A stretch of DNA of 21,913 nucleotides. Source: an uncultured Eubacteriales bacterium (lineage in GTDB: Bacteria; Bacillota; Clostridia; Christensenellales; CAG-138). Below are positions 13,776 through 20,854 of this stretch, in pieces (the stretch's first letter is position 1; each line of letters opens with the position of its first letter). The stretch covers positions 1-21,913 of the forward strand of contig URFJ01000020.1 of NCBI GenBank assembly GCA_900547135.1, read 5' to 3'. The position numbers were made by a program, and so were the translations under genes. Under the pieces are notes generated by a model. It made no database searches. It saw only the letters and a program-made list of their open reading frames with translations, and had not been told where the DNA came from.

Positions 13776-14108
13776 GTGCATAACAAACCTGAAACGCTTG
13801 GCTATATCATTAAGGCAGCTCGTGAACACGCCGGAATCACCATAGAAGCGTTGGCCGAAAAAGCGAATATTACCGAGCGATACCTATATCGAATCGAAAA
13901 CGAGGGCAAGAAGCCGAGCTTCGATGTCCTACATAAGCTCGTCCGGGAGTTGAACATTTCTGCGGATTCGATTTTCTACCCTGAGAGGCCGTCCAAAGAT
14001 TCCGAGGTAGAAAATCTCCTCCGTATGCTTTCAGCTTGCGATGAACGGTCGTTGGAAGTCGTCAAGGCAACTGCGAAAGCCTTAATTGATACTGCACCCG
14101 AAAAGTAG
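13776..14108 (+). CDS. XRE family helix-turn-helix regulator
   Basis: This 110-residue protein has an XRE/Cro-type DNA-binding domain at about residues 6-62 (LGYIIKAAREHAGITIEALA, then EKANITERYLYRIENEGKKP) and a short C-terminal helix-rich tail. Such regulators in Tn916-like elements (compare orf9) repress the neighbouring regulatory genes. It is the only gene of the element on the + strand here, divergent from the sigma-like gene across the hairpin-rich region, as expected for a switch. The GTG at 13776 is chosen because GGAGG (13761-13765) is 10 nt upstream; the in-frame ATG at 13734 has no ribosome binding site and would place that GGAGG inside the gene. Confidence 0.85.
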   Translation: MHNKPETLGYIIKAAREHAGITIEALAEKANITERYLYRIENEGKKPSFDVLHKLVRELNISADSIFYPERPSKDSEVENLLRMLSACDERSLEVVKATAKALIDTAPEK

Positions 14109-14125
14109 CCGCAAGGCTGCTTTTT
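14105..14125 (+). terminator. Intrinsic terminator of the XRE gene
   Basis: GTAGCC (14105-14110), GCAA loop, GGCTGC (14115-14120) and CTTTTT. The stem begins in the stop codon region. Confidence 0.7.
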
Positions 14126-14126
14126 C

Positions 14127-14184
14127 CTCTATATAGAGAACAGAGCCGATGAACTGTGAGTATCTCACAAATTCATCGGCTCTG
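14127..14184. terminator. Palindrome plus long hairpin between the XRE and KTR genes
   Basis: CTCTATATAGAG (14127-14138) is a perfect 12-bp palindrome. It is followed by CAGAGCCGATGAA (14141-14153) and its exact complement TTCATCGGCTCTG (14172-14184), enclosing TGTGAG-tat-CTCACA. The result is a 19-bp hairpin with small bulges that overlaps the KTR stop codon. The U-tract is weak on both strands; it probably separates the two convergent genes. Confidence 0.55.
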
Positions 14185-14358
14185 CGTCTTAGCGTCCGGC
14201 TCTTTGATGACTGTTATTTGTAAATTCTTAGCTTCTATTAAACATTCCTGCTTGCATTTCGGGCAGTAAAGTGGAAAGTTTTTCAATTCTGTATCTGCCC
14301 GTATTTGCAGTCTTGTTTTGTTTCCGCAGACAGGGCAAAGCAACCATTCTGTTTTCAT
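14173..14358 (-). CDS. Cysteine-rich KTR-type small protein
   Basis: This 61-residue protein has paired cysteines, CPVC (Cys8, Cys11) and CPKCKQEC (Cys32, Cys35, Cys39), flanking the NKTR sequence. This matches the cysteine-rich KTR domain proteins found in Tn916-family elements, usually between the cargo and the regulatory genes. It probably binds zinc. Its function is unknown. The ATG at 14358 has only a weak AAAAGAGA site upstream. It lies 51 nt downstream of the ABC operon on the same strand and may be co-transcribed with it. Confidence 0.75.
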   Translation of the reverse strand: MKTEWLLCPVCGNKTRLQIRADTELKNFPLYCPKCKQECLIEAKNLQITVIKEPDAKTQSR

Positions 14359-14409
14359 AGTTAAAGTCTCTTTTCTTTGCTAAAGTAATTACTCATTCTC
14401 CTGTTTCTT

Positions 14410-15120
14410 TTACACTTTACGCAAGTACCGTTTTAGCAAAAAGTAAATCCATATAGCCGATAAGGCAAATGCGGGAAGCATATAGATCAGCATATTTTCA
14501 AACATTGCTTTTCCGATCCAATAAGCGGGTAATGGAGATAATACATATTGAATATCTGATTTCATGAAAAACGGTATAGCTGTGCCGAAAAGCATAAGTG
14601 TGGACAGCTTTGATACTGCCATGCCCTCCAGTTTATTTGATGAAAGTGTTAAAATCAGTAACGAAATGATAATACCTTGTAATGTTCCTCCCGCCGCAAG
14701 TAATACAATGTCAATCGGGGAAAGAGAAGTCAGCTTGAAAACAGGCAGCAAAACGACGGTTATAAGAAAGGCGGCAACAGACGGAATACAAAATCGTGCA
14801 ACTAAATAACCGTTTCTTCCTAAAGGCGTAACGAATAGATACGCCGCTGTTTTTTCATCTACTTCTTCCAAAGAAATCATTGCAGAAACGAAGCAAAACA
14901 TAGCGGGTGACAGCATAGCAAACAATATGTCAATCAACTTGTAATAATGAGAAATGATTGCCGGTATATTAAAACAGTCTATTAAAACAGCTTCTAAAAA
15001 AGGTATGGCAAACCGAAAGAAAATACCCGCAAGAATTGGCGCAAGACAGGCAGCAAATAACATCATGTCTCGCCGCATGGCTGCCACCATTTGAAAAAAA
15101 CTCAATCGAATTGCTTTCAT
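14410..15120 (-). CDS. ABC-2 type exporter permease, second subunit
   Basis: This 236-residue membrane protein has about six hydrophobic segments and no ATPase motifs. It is a permease subunit of the ATP-driven exporter encoded with the next two genes. Its annotated relatives are commonly called fluoroquinolone transporter permeases, by analogy with the three-gene Mycobacterium tuberculosis Rv2686c-Rv2688c system. That name is a family label; the substrate here is not shown. Its ATG overlaps the stop of the upstream permease gene by 4 nt (ATGA), so the two are translationally coupled, as expected for subunits made in equal amounts. Confidence 0.8.
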   Translation of the reverse strand: MKAIRLSFFQMVAAMRRDMMLFAACLAPILAGIFFRFAIPFLEAVLIDCFNIPAIISHYYKLIDILFAMLSPAMFCFVSAMISLEEVDEKTAAYLFVTPLGRNGYLVARFCIPSVAAFLITVVLLPVFKLTSLSPIDIVLLAAGGTLQGIIISLLILTLSSNKLEGMAVSKLSTLMLFGTAIPFFMKSDIQYVLSPLPAYWIGKAMFENMLIYMLPAFALSAIWIYFLLKRYLRKV

Positions 15121-15797
15121 AGCTTCACACCTCCTATGCTATCCCACATTTTCAAGACGCAAAATCTTGAAAAAACAGAGAGAATCGCTATCAATGCTAT
15201 TACATTAAAAGCCCCTATTGCGGATGGGGCATAGCCTGAAATCATTTCCATACAAGCGTTGATAGGATAATATCGAAGCCATGCAGGAGTTATCTTAAAT
15301 AAATGTAAAACTGCGGGAACAAAGCAAACGATCTCTATTGGAACCGTCCATAAAATAAACTGATTGAGGCTTACTATTTTGGTTGCGGCAATTATTCCCG
15401 ACAATGTAAAAATCACGCTGGATACAAGCGTTCCGATCAGCACAATGTATAAATTATTTACACCTGCGGCTAACGCCAATATAGTGGCGACAACAAGTGA
15501 AATAGCAGACAACGAACTGATTTTCGCAATAATGTATTCCATTGGACGAACAGGCGAAACCGCAAAAGCACATGGCGTTTGCTGATTTTTTTCTAAAAGG
15601 ACAATCGCACCCATGAAGAACAAGCCCATTGAAGCCGGATCAGAGAAAATCAAAATGGCTGAGGTTTTTTCTTTCCAGCCCTCCGGAACGGCAAAAAGAA
15701 CAGTAATATAGATTACCGTTAAAACAGCATACAAAAAGTAAAAACCATATTTTGCCTGAAAGCGCATATCCAATAAAAACAAACTTTTTAATCTCAT
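15117..15797 (-). CDS. ABC-2 type exporter permease, first subunit
   Basis: This 226-residue protein has about six hydrophobic segments, starting with an N-terminal helix after the basic MRLKSLFLLDMRFQAKYG. The motif QTPCAFAVSPVRPMEYI is a feature of this exporter group (the fluoroquinolone-export-type permeases). It is expected to pair with the 14410-15120 product to form the channel. Start and stop both overlap neighbouring genes by 4 nt, placing it in the middle of a coupled three-gene set. Substrate unknown. Confidence 0.8.
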   Translation of the reverse strand: MRLKSLFLLDMRFQAKYGFYFLYAVLTVIYITVLFAVPEGWKEKTSAILIFSDPASMGLFFMGAIVLLEKNQQTPCAFAVSPVRPMEYIIAKISSLSAISLVVATILALAAGVNNLYIVLIGTLVSSVIFTLSGIIAATKIVSLNQFILWTVPIEIVCFVPAVLHLFKITPAWLRYYPINACMEMISGYAPSAIGAFNVIALIAILSVFSRFCVLKMWDSIGGVKL

Positions 15798-16639
15798 AAC
15801 AGCGTCCTCCCTGTAATATCCATAAAGATGTCATTTAAGGTTGGCTCGCTGCTATGAATGGATTGCAGACGATTTCCGGCAATCAAATCTTTCAATCGTT
15901 TATCAGAAGATAAGTGTTCCAAAGAACAGTTTGCGCTATGCTCTCCGTTCTCAAACCATGTATAAGTTACGGTTGCCGCACCTTTTGACATAATTAGATT
16001 GTGCGGGCTGTCAAGAGCGCATATTTTACCACCCACAATAAATGCCACTCTGTCACAAAGTTCGGTTGCGTCCTGCATATTATGCGTTGTCAAAAGAATC
16101 GTTTTCCCTTTTGCCTTTTCTTCTAAAATCATATCTTTCATCATACGACTGTTTGCAGGATCAAGTCCGCTGGTCGGCTCGTCAAGGCAGAGCAAAAGAG
16201 GGTCATGCAGCAATGCTTTTATAAAGTTTAAGCGGGATTTCATGCCCTTTGAATAATCGGCTACACGCTTATCTGCGTCATGCTCCAATCCAACCATATT
16301 CAAAAGTATTTCAATGGGACGGGGCTTTTTTTCATATAGAGATGAAAAAAATTGCAGGTTTTCTTTCGCTGTTAATTTTTCATACATAGTTGAAAACTCA
16401 AAATCAACCCCTATGTCCTCATAAAAATGCTTTGTACGCTCCTTGCATTCAATGCCGTTTACCATAGCCGAACCTTGATATGTACGGAGCATTCCAATCA
16501 AGATTTTCTGCAATGTGCTTTTGCCTGCTCCAGAGGGGCCTAAAAAGCCAAAGATTTCTCCCTTTGAAACAGAAAAATTCATATTGGAAATAAAGGGCTG
16601 CTTTGTGTAACTGAATGAAAGATTGCTAACTTGTATCAT
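15794..16639 (-). CDS. ABC exporter ATP-binding subunit
   Basis: This is the ATPase that powers the two permeases. The 281-residue product has Walker A GPSGAGKST (34-42), signature YSKGMKSR (129-136), Walker B LLLCLDEP (148-155), D-loop SGLD and H-loop His186 (TTHNM). The Q-loop glutamine position reads VDFEFSTMYEKLT and shows no clear Gln, a mild oddity also plausible in drug- and bacitracin-type exporters. AAGGAGG lies 7 nt before the ATG. It is the first gene of the exporter set and follows the TetR gene by 84 nt, with a hairpin and a candidate operator in the gap. This suggests drug- or stress-induced expression. Confidence 0.88.
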   Translation of the reverse strand: MIQVSNLSFSYTKQPFISNMNFSVSKGEIFGFLGPSGAGKSTLQKILIGMLRTYQGSAMVNGIECKERTKHFYEDIGVDFEFSTMYEKLTAKENLQFFSSLYEKKPRPIEILLNMVGLEHDADKRVADYSKGMKSRLNFIKALLHDPLLLCLDEPTSGLDPANSRMMKDMILEEKAKGKTILLTTHNMQDATELCDRVAFIVGGKICALDSPHNLIMSKGAATVTYTWFENGEHSANCSLEHLSSDKRLKDLIAGNRLQSIHSSEPTLNDIFMDITGRTLL

Positions 16640-16657
16640 ATGTTCCTCCTTACACTA

Positions 16658-16671
16658 TATGACCGGTTATA
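16658..16671. promoter_or_regulatory. Candidate TetR operator before the exporter genes
   Basis: TATGACCGGTTATA is a near-perfect 14-bp palindrome around ACCGGT. It overlaps a possible minus-strand promoter (TTGACT, 19 nt, TATAGT) and is 19 nt before the ATPase start codon. Binding by the adjacent TetR protein is inference. Confidence 0.45.
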
Positions 16672-16699
16672 ATTAAATAGTCAAATAAAGCTTTGTTTT

Positions 16700-16725
16700 A
16701 AGTCCGGCAATGAGCCGGACTTTTT
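16700..16725. terminator. Hairpin between the TetR and exporter genes
   Basis: AAGTCCGGC (16700-16708), a 5-nt loop and GCCGGACTT (16714-16722) form a perfect 9-bp stem next to the TetR stop codon. The T-run is on the + strand side; on the minus strand it would act as a weak terminator that lowers read-through from tetR into the exporter. Confidence 0.6.
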
Positions 16726-17314
16726 AGATTATCTGCGTTACAACTCCATAAATCAAAGTACGCAATGCATCATCATACTGTTCTTCACCAATCTCTGATT
16801 TATGCAGTGTTGCAAAATAGATTGCGTGGAATGCGGCACTAATAACCTTTGTATCGACTTCTTTTTTCACAGGGAACAGAGCAAGCATTTTTTCAATCGT
16901 ATCTGTATCATCCTGATAATGCTCCTCTACTATTTCCCGTGGCAGCTTACGCACAAGTAATTCCACTTCGCCTGTGTCAAGCAGTTTCAAAATCGGCATT
17001 TTCTCCGTCATTTTATAGAAGTCAAAAATCATATCTGTTAGCTTTTCAGCAGAAAATCCTGTAATGGCAATATTGGAAATCGACCGATATAACTCTTGAT
17101 TGACAATCTCTTGCTGTTCTTGTATGACCTCAAATAAAAGCAATTCTTTTGATTTATAAAAGAGATAGAAAGTCCCTTTGGGAATGTTTACCCGTTTGAC
17201 AATTTCATCAACTGTCGTGCGGCGAACACCATATACAGCAAGGCATTTTGCTGCTTCTTCTTTCAATCGTTTCTTAATATATTCCCGTTCTTGCTCTGAA
17301 TAACTTTTTGGCAC
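16724..17314 (-). CDS. TetR family transcriptional repressor
   Basis: This 196-residue protein has the TetR-type N-terminal helix-turn-helix (RRTTVDEIVKRVNIPKGTFY, then LFYKSKELLLFEVI, about residues 31-64) and an all-helical C-terminal ligand domain. TetR proteins beside exporters repress them until a substrate binds; that role is inferred here. The GTG at 17314 is chosen because GGAGG lies 7 nt upstream and gives the family's usual length; the frame extends to 17407 but that part covers the promoter. A consensus promoter is directly upstream. The protein may control both its own promoter and the exporter promoter at 16658-16671. Confidence 0.85.
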   Translation of the reverse strand: MPKSYSEQEREYIKKRLKEEAAKCLAVYGVRRTTVDEIVKRVNIPKGTFYLFYKSKELLLFEVIQEQQEIVNQELYRSISNIAITGFSAEKLTDMIFDFYKMTEKMPILKLLDTGEVELLVRKLPREIVEEHYQDDTDTIEKMLALFPVKKEVDTKVISAAFHAIYFATLHKSEIGEEQYDDALRTLIYGVVTQII

Positions 17315-17353
17315 TTCAATTCCTCCGATTTGACTGTAAATGCTCGTATAGTC

Positions 17354-17382
17354 ATTATAAATGATTTGTTCTGAATTGTCAA
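17354..17382 (-). promoter_or_regulatory. Consensus sigma-A promoter of the TetR gene
   Basis: On the minus strand, TTGACA (17382-17377), a 17-nt spacer and TATAAT (17359-17354) match the vegetative consensus exactly, 40 nt before the GTG start. It should be strong unless repressed. Confidence 0.85.
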
Positions 17383-17469
17383 TAGAGTTTGCAAAGCCTT
17401 CGCTCAATTTTCATTCTAACAAAAAGCAACATATGTCTACGATAGCGATAGCACAATAGATATGTAAGG

Positions 17470-17508
17470 AAAAGAGGAAACAGAGGGATAGTCTTTGTTT
17501 CCTCTTTT
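17470..17508 (-). terminator. Intrinsic terminator of the transfer operon
   Basis: AAAAGAGGAAACA (17470-17482) and TGTTTCCTCTTTT (17496-17508) are exact complements, a 13-bp stem with a 13-nt loop, 5 nt after the CHAP gene's stop. It has T runs on both strands and so can work both ways. It separates the conjugation genes from the cargo operon. Confidence 0.8.
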
Positions 17509-17512
17509 TAGG

Positions 17513-18133
17513 CTAATACTGTGGCACACCGTACCCCAATATCTCATAATACCCTACGGCATAGCGGTTCTCTCGGCAACTATCGCCGGAATTGCCCTCA
17601 ACGGTGTAAACAGTTCCGTTCTCGACTTTCTCCACAATCCCCACATGGTCGGATTCACCGTCCTGCGGGCCTGACGAACCTTTGTTGTCCCAATCGAAAA
17701 AGATAATATCACCGGGGCGGGGTTCGTAGCTGTTGTCCTGCCATAGTCCGCGATCCCTGAACCATTCAACACCCCAAACACAACCCGCAAATTTCGGGAT
17801 AACGCCTGCGTCAATATAGCCGCACTGGTCGGCACACCACGACACAAAACAGGCGCACCATTCCACACGAGAGTTAAAGCCGTACCACGACCAATAGGGC
17901 TGGCCGCCCACATTGCCGATCTGCGATAGTGCAACTGTCACAATCTCACCGTCGCCTGTGCCGATACCGTAAAGAACGGCGCTCCACATACTGCGGTTTT
18001 CATCGGCAAGAAGCTCGGCAAGCTGTTTTCGTTGGTCGGCGCTGAAATGGTACTGATCCGCCATTTCCCCGGCGGTCTTATGGCTGACCGTGATATACAT
18101 ATAAGTCCGCGTTACGGTAGTCTTGGTTTCCAA
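17513..18133 (-). CDS. CHAP-domain cell-wall hydrolase of the transfer system (C-terminal part of a split gene)
   Basis: This segment encodes about 206 residues: a linker (YMYITVSHKTAGEMADQYHF) and a CHAP amidase/endopeptidase domain with the catalytic Cys in EWCACFVSW (Cys93 or Cys95), His163 (SDHVGIV) and Glu179/Asn181 (VEGNSGD). Such hydrolases open peptidoglycan locally so that the conjugation channel can cross the wall (compare Tn916 Orf14). It begins at a TTG with no good ribosome binding site and overlaps the 3' end of the 18112-19257 gene in another frame. In related elements the two parts are one protein, so this is most likely the C-terminal half separated by a 1-nt deletion at about 18130. 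Confidence 0.8.
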   Translation of the reverse strand: METKTTVTRTYMYITVSHKTAGEMADQYHFSADQRKQLAELLADENRSMWSAVLYGIGTGDGEIVTVALSQIGNVGGQPYWSWYGFNSRVEWCACFVSWCADQCGYIDAGVIPKFAGCVWGVEWFRDRGLWQDNSYEPRPGDIIFFDWDNKGSSGPQDGESDHVGIVEKVENGTVYTVEGNSGDSCRENRYAVGYYEILGYGVPQY

Positions 18134-19257
18134 ATGTTCCCGTGTCCGTCGTCGGTTTCGGTAATCACTTCCTCGGTCTTGGTTTCGGTGCGGGAGGATA
18201 TTTGATTCATCTGCCAGAAAATATCTTTTAGAATCGCCTTTTTGGAATCGTCCATTGTGGCGACCTCCTGCGCATTGTCGGGGTCGGTGGTCGTCTTGAC
18301 CGCATAGACGGCAAGCACCTCCGGCCAGACGGCGCGGGAGCCGGACATTTCAAGCACATCATAGGAGATATTCGCCTTTGTGGTATCAAGCTGTGTTTGG
18401 TAATCGGTATTGATTTCCTGAACGACCGCCTGCATGGTCTGTCCCGAACCGCTGTCCTCGTTTGAGAAGAAAATACCGAAGCATGAGCCGACAATCAGAG
18501 CGATCAGACATATAACAATAATCACCACGACCGCAACCCAGCCCCCGGCAGCGATAGCGGCAATCAGAGCCTTTGTTGCGGCTATAATCGCCTTAACTGC
18601 GGCAATAGTCGCTTTGACTGCTGCCTTAACGCCTGTCGCAACCGCTTTTGCAGTAGCTTTCGCCGCTTGCGCCGCAGCTTTGGCGGCTTTTACCGTAGCC
18701 TGCGCTGTTTTTTGAGCCGTTTTTGCCGCCTGTTGTGTTGTCTTGATAGTCGTTTTTGAAGTATGCTCGGCGGTTTTAACGGTTTTCTTCGTGGTCTTGA
18801 CCGTACCATTTGCGGTCTTGACGGTTGCCTTGCCCGTAGATTTCGCCGTTTGCTTAATGGTCTTACCGCTATGTTCCATTGTTTTAATGGATTTTTTCGC
18901 GGGGTCGGCTGAACGGCGAAACCGCTGCATAGACCTTTGAGCCTGCTTTTTCGGTAAGTCCGCTTTCTTTTGCTGAAAGTGATCTTTTACCTTAGAGATA
19001 TTTTCTTTGGTTTCCTTAACGCCCTTGCGTCCGAATTTGTCAAGCCGGTGGGCGGTTTCACGGACAGCCGTTTCCGTCCCGCCCGAAACACGGTCGGCGG
19101 CGTATTCGTCGGGTGAACCCTCCGCAGAATATACCCCGTGTTCGGCTTTGTCTTTGGTGCGGATATAGGCTGATTTCATACGCTCGGCGGCCACCGCCGA
19201 TTTATCAATCGCCTTAACCGTCCCTTTGGCAATTTCCCTTGTCTTTATCTCCGGCAT
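18112..19257 (-). CDS. Transfer-system membrane protein, N-terminal part of the CHAP hydrolase (frameshifted)
   Basis: This 381-residue frame has a charged N-terminus, a long low-complexity Lys/Thr/Ala region (about residues 135-235, repeats such as KTTKKTVKTAEHT and AAKAAAQAAKATAKA), one membrane segment (about 240-265, WVAVVVIIVICLIALIVG) and an extracytoplasmic region ending TETDDGHGNIWKPRLP. That tail is out of frame: one added base in the ATTTGG at about 18130 would continue ...GNILETKTTVTRT into the CHAP part. The ATG at 19257 is chosen because GGAGG lies 7 nt upstream; the frame runs to 19347 inside the previous gene. It overlaps the PP-loop gene by 13 nt. Confidence 0.8.
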   Translation of the reverse strand: MPEIKTREIAKGTVKAIDKSAVAAERMKSAYIRTKDKAEHGVYSAEGSPDEYAADRVSGGTETAVRETAHRLDKFGRKGVKETKENISKVKDHFQQKKADLPKKQAQRSMQRFRRSADPAKKSIKTMEHSGKTIKQTAKSTGKATVKTANGTVKTTKKTVKTAEHTSKTTIKTTQQAAKTAQKTAQATVKAAKAAAQAAKATAKAVATGVKAAVKATIAAVKAIIAATKALIAAIAAGGWVAVVVIIVICLIALIVGSCFGIFFSNEDSGSGQTMQAVVQEINTDYQTQLDTTKANISYDVLEMSGSRAVWPEVLAVYAVKTTTDPDNAQEVATMDDSKKAILKDIFWQMNQISSRTETKTEEVITETDDGHGNIWKPRLP

Positions 19258-20039
19258 AGCGTCACCTCCGATCCGAGCCGTGAAAGCTCCTGCCGCAGAG
19301 CCGTATAAAATGCCCTGCTGCGGATATTGCCGCCGTTTTTCTGCCATTCGTCCTCAAAATCAAAGCGGGCGGCAAGCTGACGGACGGAATAGTTTTTGAG
19401 AAATGTCCTCCAAGTGGAATTGTCCCACGCTTCAAGCTGCCGCCACAAATCGGGGAAATGATGATACAGCTTCCGCAGTTCCTCCAAACTTTGCAGGGGG
19501 CAGCACCAGCAGGAAACACGGCTGAAAATCTCATACAAGCCGCCCCAATCAAAACCCCGCTTGTAGCAATAGGAAAGACAGTCTTGCTCCGTCATTCCCC
19601 ATTCTACAAGCGGGTAATTTTTGTCCTTGATTCGCTTTGTTTCGTCGGCGGCAATCCCCACATACTCAACGAGCGTGTAATCCTGCCTTAACTCTTTCAG
19701 ATAGGCGTTTATGATACGGGTTTTGAGAATCCCCGTACACCAGCGGCCGCGCGGACCGGGCCAGCTCATACCTTTGTACTGTGATAAGGCATGATTTTTC
19801 CTTTTCGGGGTGTAGTCAAAAAAGTAGTATTCAAAATCGTGCGCCGCTTTCAGCCGGATAATGGGTCTTTTGATATACGCCTCCAAGCGGTCAAGGTGTT
19901 CGTACATCTGCGGAAATTCAAGCCCTGTGTCGCAGAACAGAATTAGATCAACAGGCCGCCTTTCTTCCAAGAGCCGCAGGAGCATAGCCGTCGAATCCTT
20001 ACCGCCCGAAAGAGAGAGGACAAATTTTTCAGGCTTCAT
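19245..20039 (-). CDS. PP-loop protein of the PAPS reductase family
   Basis: This 264-residue protein has the ATP-pyrophosphatase PP-loop SLSGGKDST (9-17) and family motifs CDTGLEFPQMYEHLD, RWCTGILK and SCWCCPLQS, giving several conserved cysteines that could hold a metal cluster or a persulfide. Members of the PAPS reductase/adenylate-transferase superfamily activate a substrate with ATP or reduce adenylylated sulfate; related ICE and phage proteins have no settled role. The ATG at 20039 is preceded by GGAGGTGG and overlaps the sortase stop by 11 nt; it also overlaps the next gene, so it is locked into the transfer operon. A link to sulfur chemistry on DNA or RNA (DndC-like) is possible but unproven. 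Confidence 0.85.
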   Translation of the reverse strand: MKPEKFVLSLSGGKDSTAMLLRLLEERRPVDLILFCDTGLEFPQMYEHLDRLEAYIKRPIIRLKAAHDFEYYFFDYTPKRKNHALSQYKGMSWPGPRGRWCTGILKTRIINAYLKELRQDYTLVEYVGIAADETKRIKDKNYPLVEWGMTEQDCLSYCYKRGFDWGGLYEIFSRVSCWCCPLQSLEELRKLYHHFPDLWRQLEAWDNSTWRTFLKNYSVRQLAARFDFEDEWQKNGGNIRSRAFYTALRQELSRLGSEVTLCRR

Positions 20040-20829
20040 TTTCGCCCACCTCCGCAGAGGGCGAAACGATCTTTTTTGCCACAACGACCATGCGACCGTT
20101 TTGTCTACTGTATTCGCAGGTGGAAAGGGTTATCAGCTTGTCGCCGTATTCTGCGGTCACGCCCGTATCATAGAAAGCAAGTTCCTTGCATTTGGAGATA
20201 TAGGCGTCGAAATCTTCCGCAGAATCCGCACGGATGAAATGATAATACTTAAATCCCTGTTCGGAATAAGCAGCGGTCTTGAATACCGCCACAATTTCAT
20301 ACTCGCCAAAATCCGAAAGCGTATCAAATCGGATTGTTTTGTGCTGCCTGTAAAAATCCTCGTCGGCATACTTGCAGAGGTCAGCAAACATACTGCCGTT
20401 ATTCATATGGTGGCCGTAGATTACGCAGTTATCGGAAAGTGCAAGGTCGCAGTTTTCCTGCACATAGGGTACGCCGTAGTCGCTGTACTGCTTTTCAAAG
20501 CTGCGTTTCAGGTAGTAGTTCGGGTTGTCAATCGTCTGCATAACGGGGTAGCCGATATTCGTTCCGTTAATGGAAATCCAGCCCACAAAATCGCTGTTCT
20601 GCTCATACACCGCCGCATACTTTTCAAAAGCGGTCTGTTCGGGCGGCAGTGTTTCGGATTCCTGCGGCTCATCGGCGGGCTGCGCTTCCTCCTGCACAAG
20701 CGCGGCGATTTTGTCAAACGCTTCAGCGCTCTGCTTTTCGTCCGCATACTGCCGATAGAGCATAACGCCGGAGAAAAGGAAAAGGGCGGCACATACGGCC
20801 GTCCCGATCATCAGATATTTGCTTTTCAT
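20029..20829 (-). CDS. Class B sortase
   Basis: This membrane-anchored transpeptidase cuts a surface protein at a sorting motif and joins it to the cell wall. The 266-residue product has an N-terminal membrane segment (6-24), an acidic linker, and a sortase B domain with His140/His141 (YGHHMNNGSMF), Cys238 (TLSTCEY) and Arg246 (NGRMVVV). The ATG at 20829 is preceded by AGGAGG; the frame continues to 20877 over the VirB4 3' end but without a ribosome binding site. It lies 25 nt after the VirB4 stop. In conjugative elements such sortases probably attach an element-encoded adhesin; that substrate is not in the window. Confidence 0.92.
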   Translation of the reverse strand: MKSKYLMIGTAVCAALFLFSGVMLYRQYADEKQSAEAFDKIAALVQEEAQPADEPQESETLPPEQTAFEKYAAVYEQNSDFVGWISINGTNIGYPVMQTIDNPNYYLKRSFEKQYSDYGVPYVQENCDLALSDNCVIYGHHMNNGSMFADLCKYADEDFYRQHKTIRFDTLSDFGEYEIVAVFKTAAYSEQGFKYYHFIRADSAEDFDAYISKCKELAFYDTGVTAEYGDKLITLSTCEYSRQNGRMVVVAKKIVSPSAEVGENEA

Positions 20830-20854
20830 AAAATATAGTCCTCCTGTTTTGAAT

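Noticed and set aside
18434..18940. Plus-strand frames rich in Ala, Val and Thr
   Set aside because: They are mirror images of the Lys/Thr/Ala repeats in the transfer membrane protein and are not genes.
19861..20838. 325-codon plus-strand frame
   Set aside because: It is antisense to the sortase and PP-loop genes, both of which show intact catalytic motifs and proper start signals.
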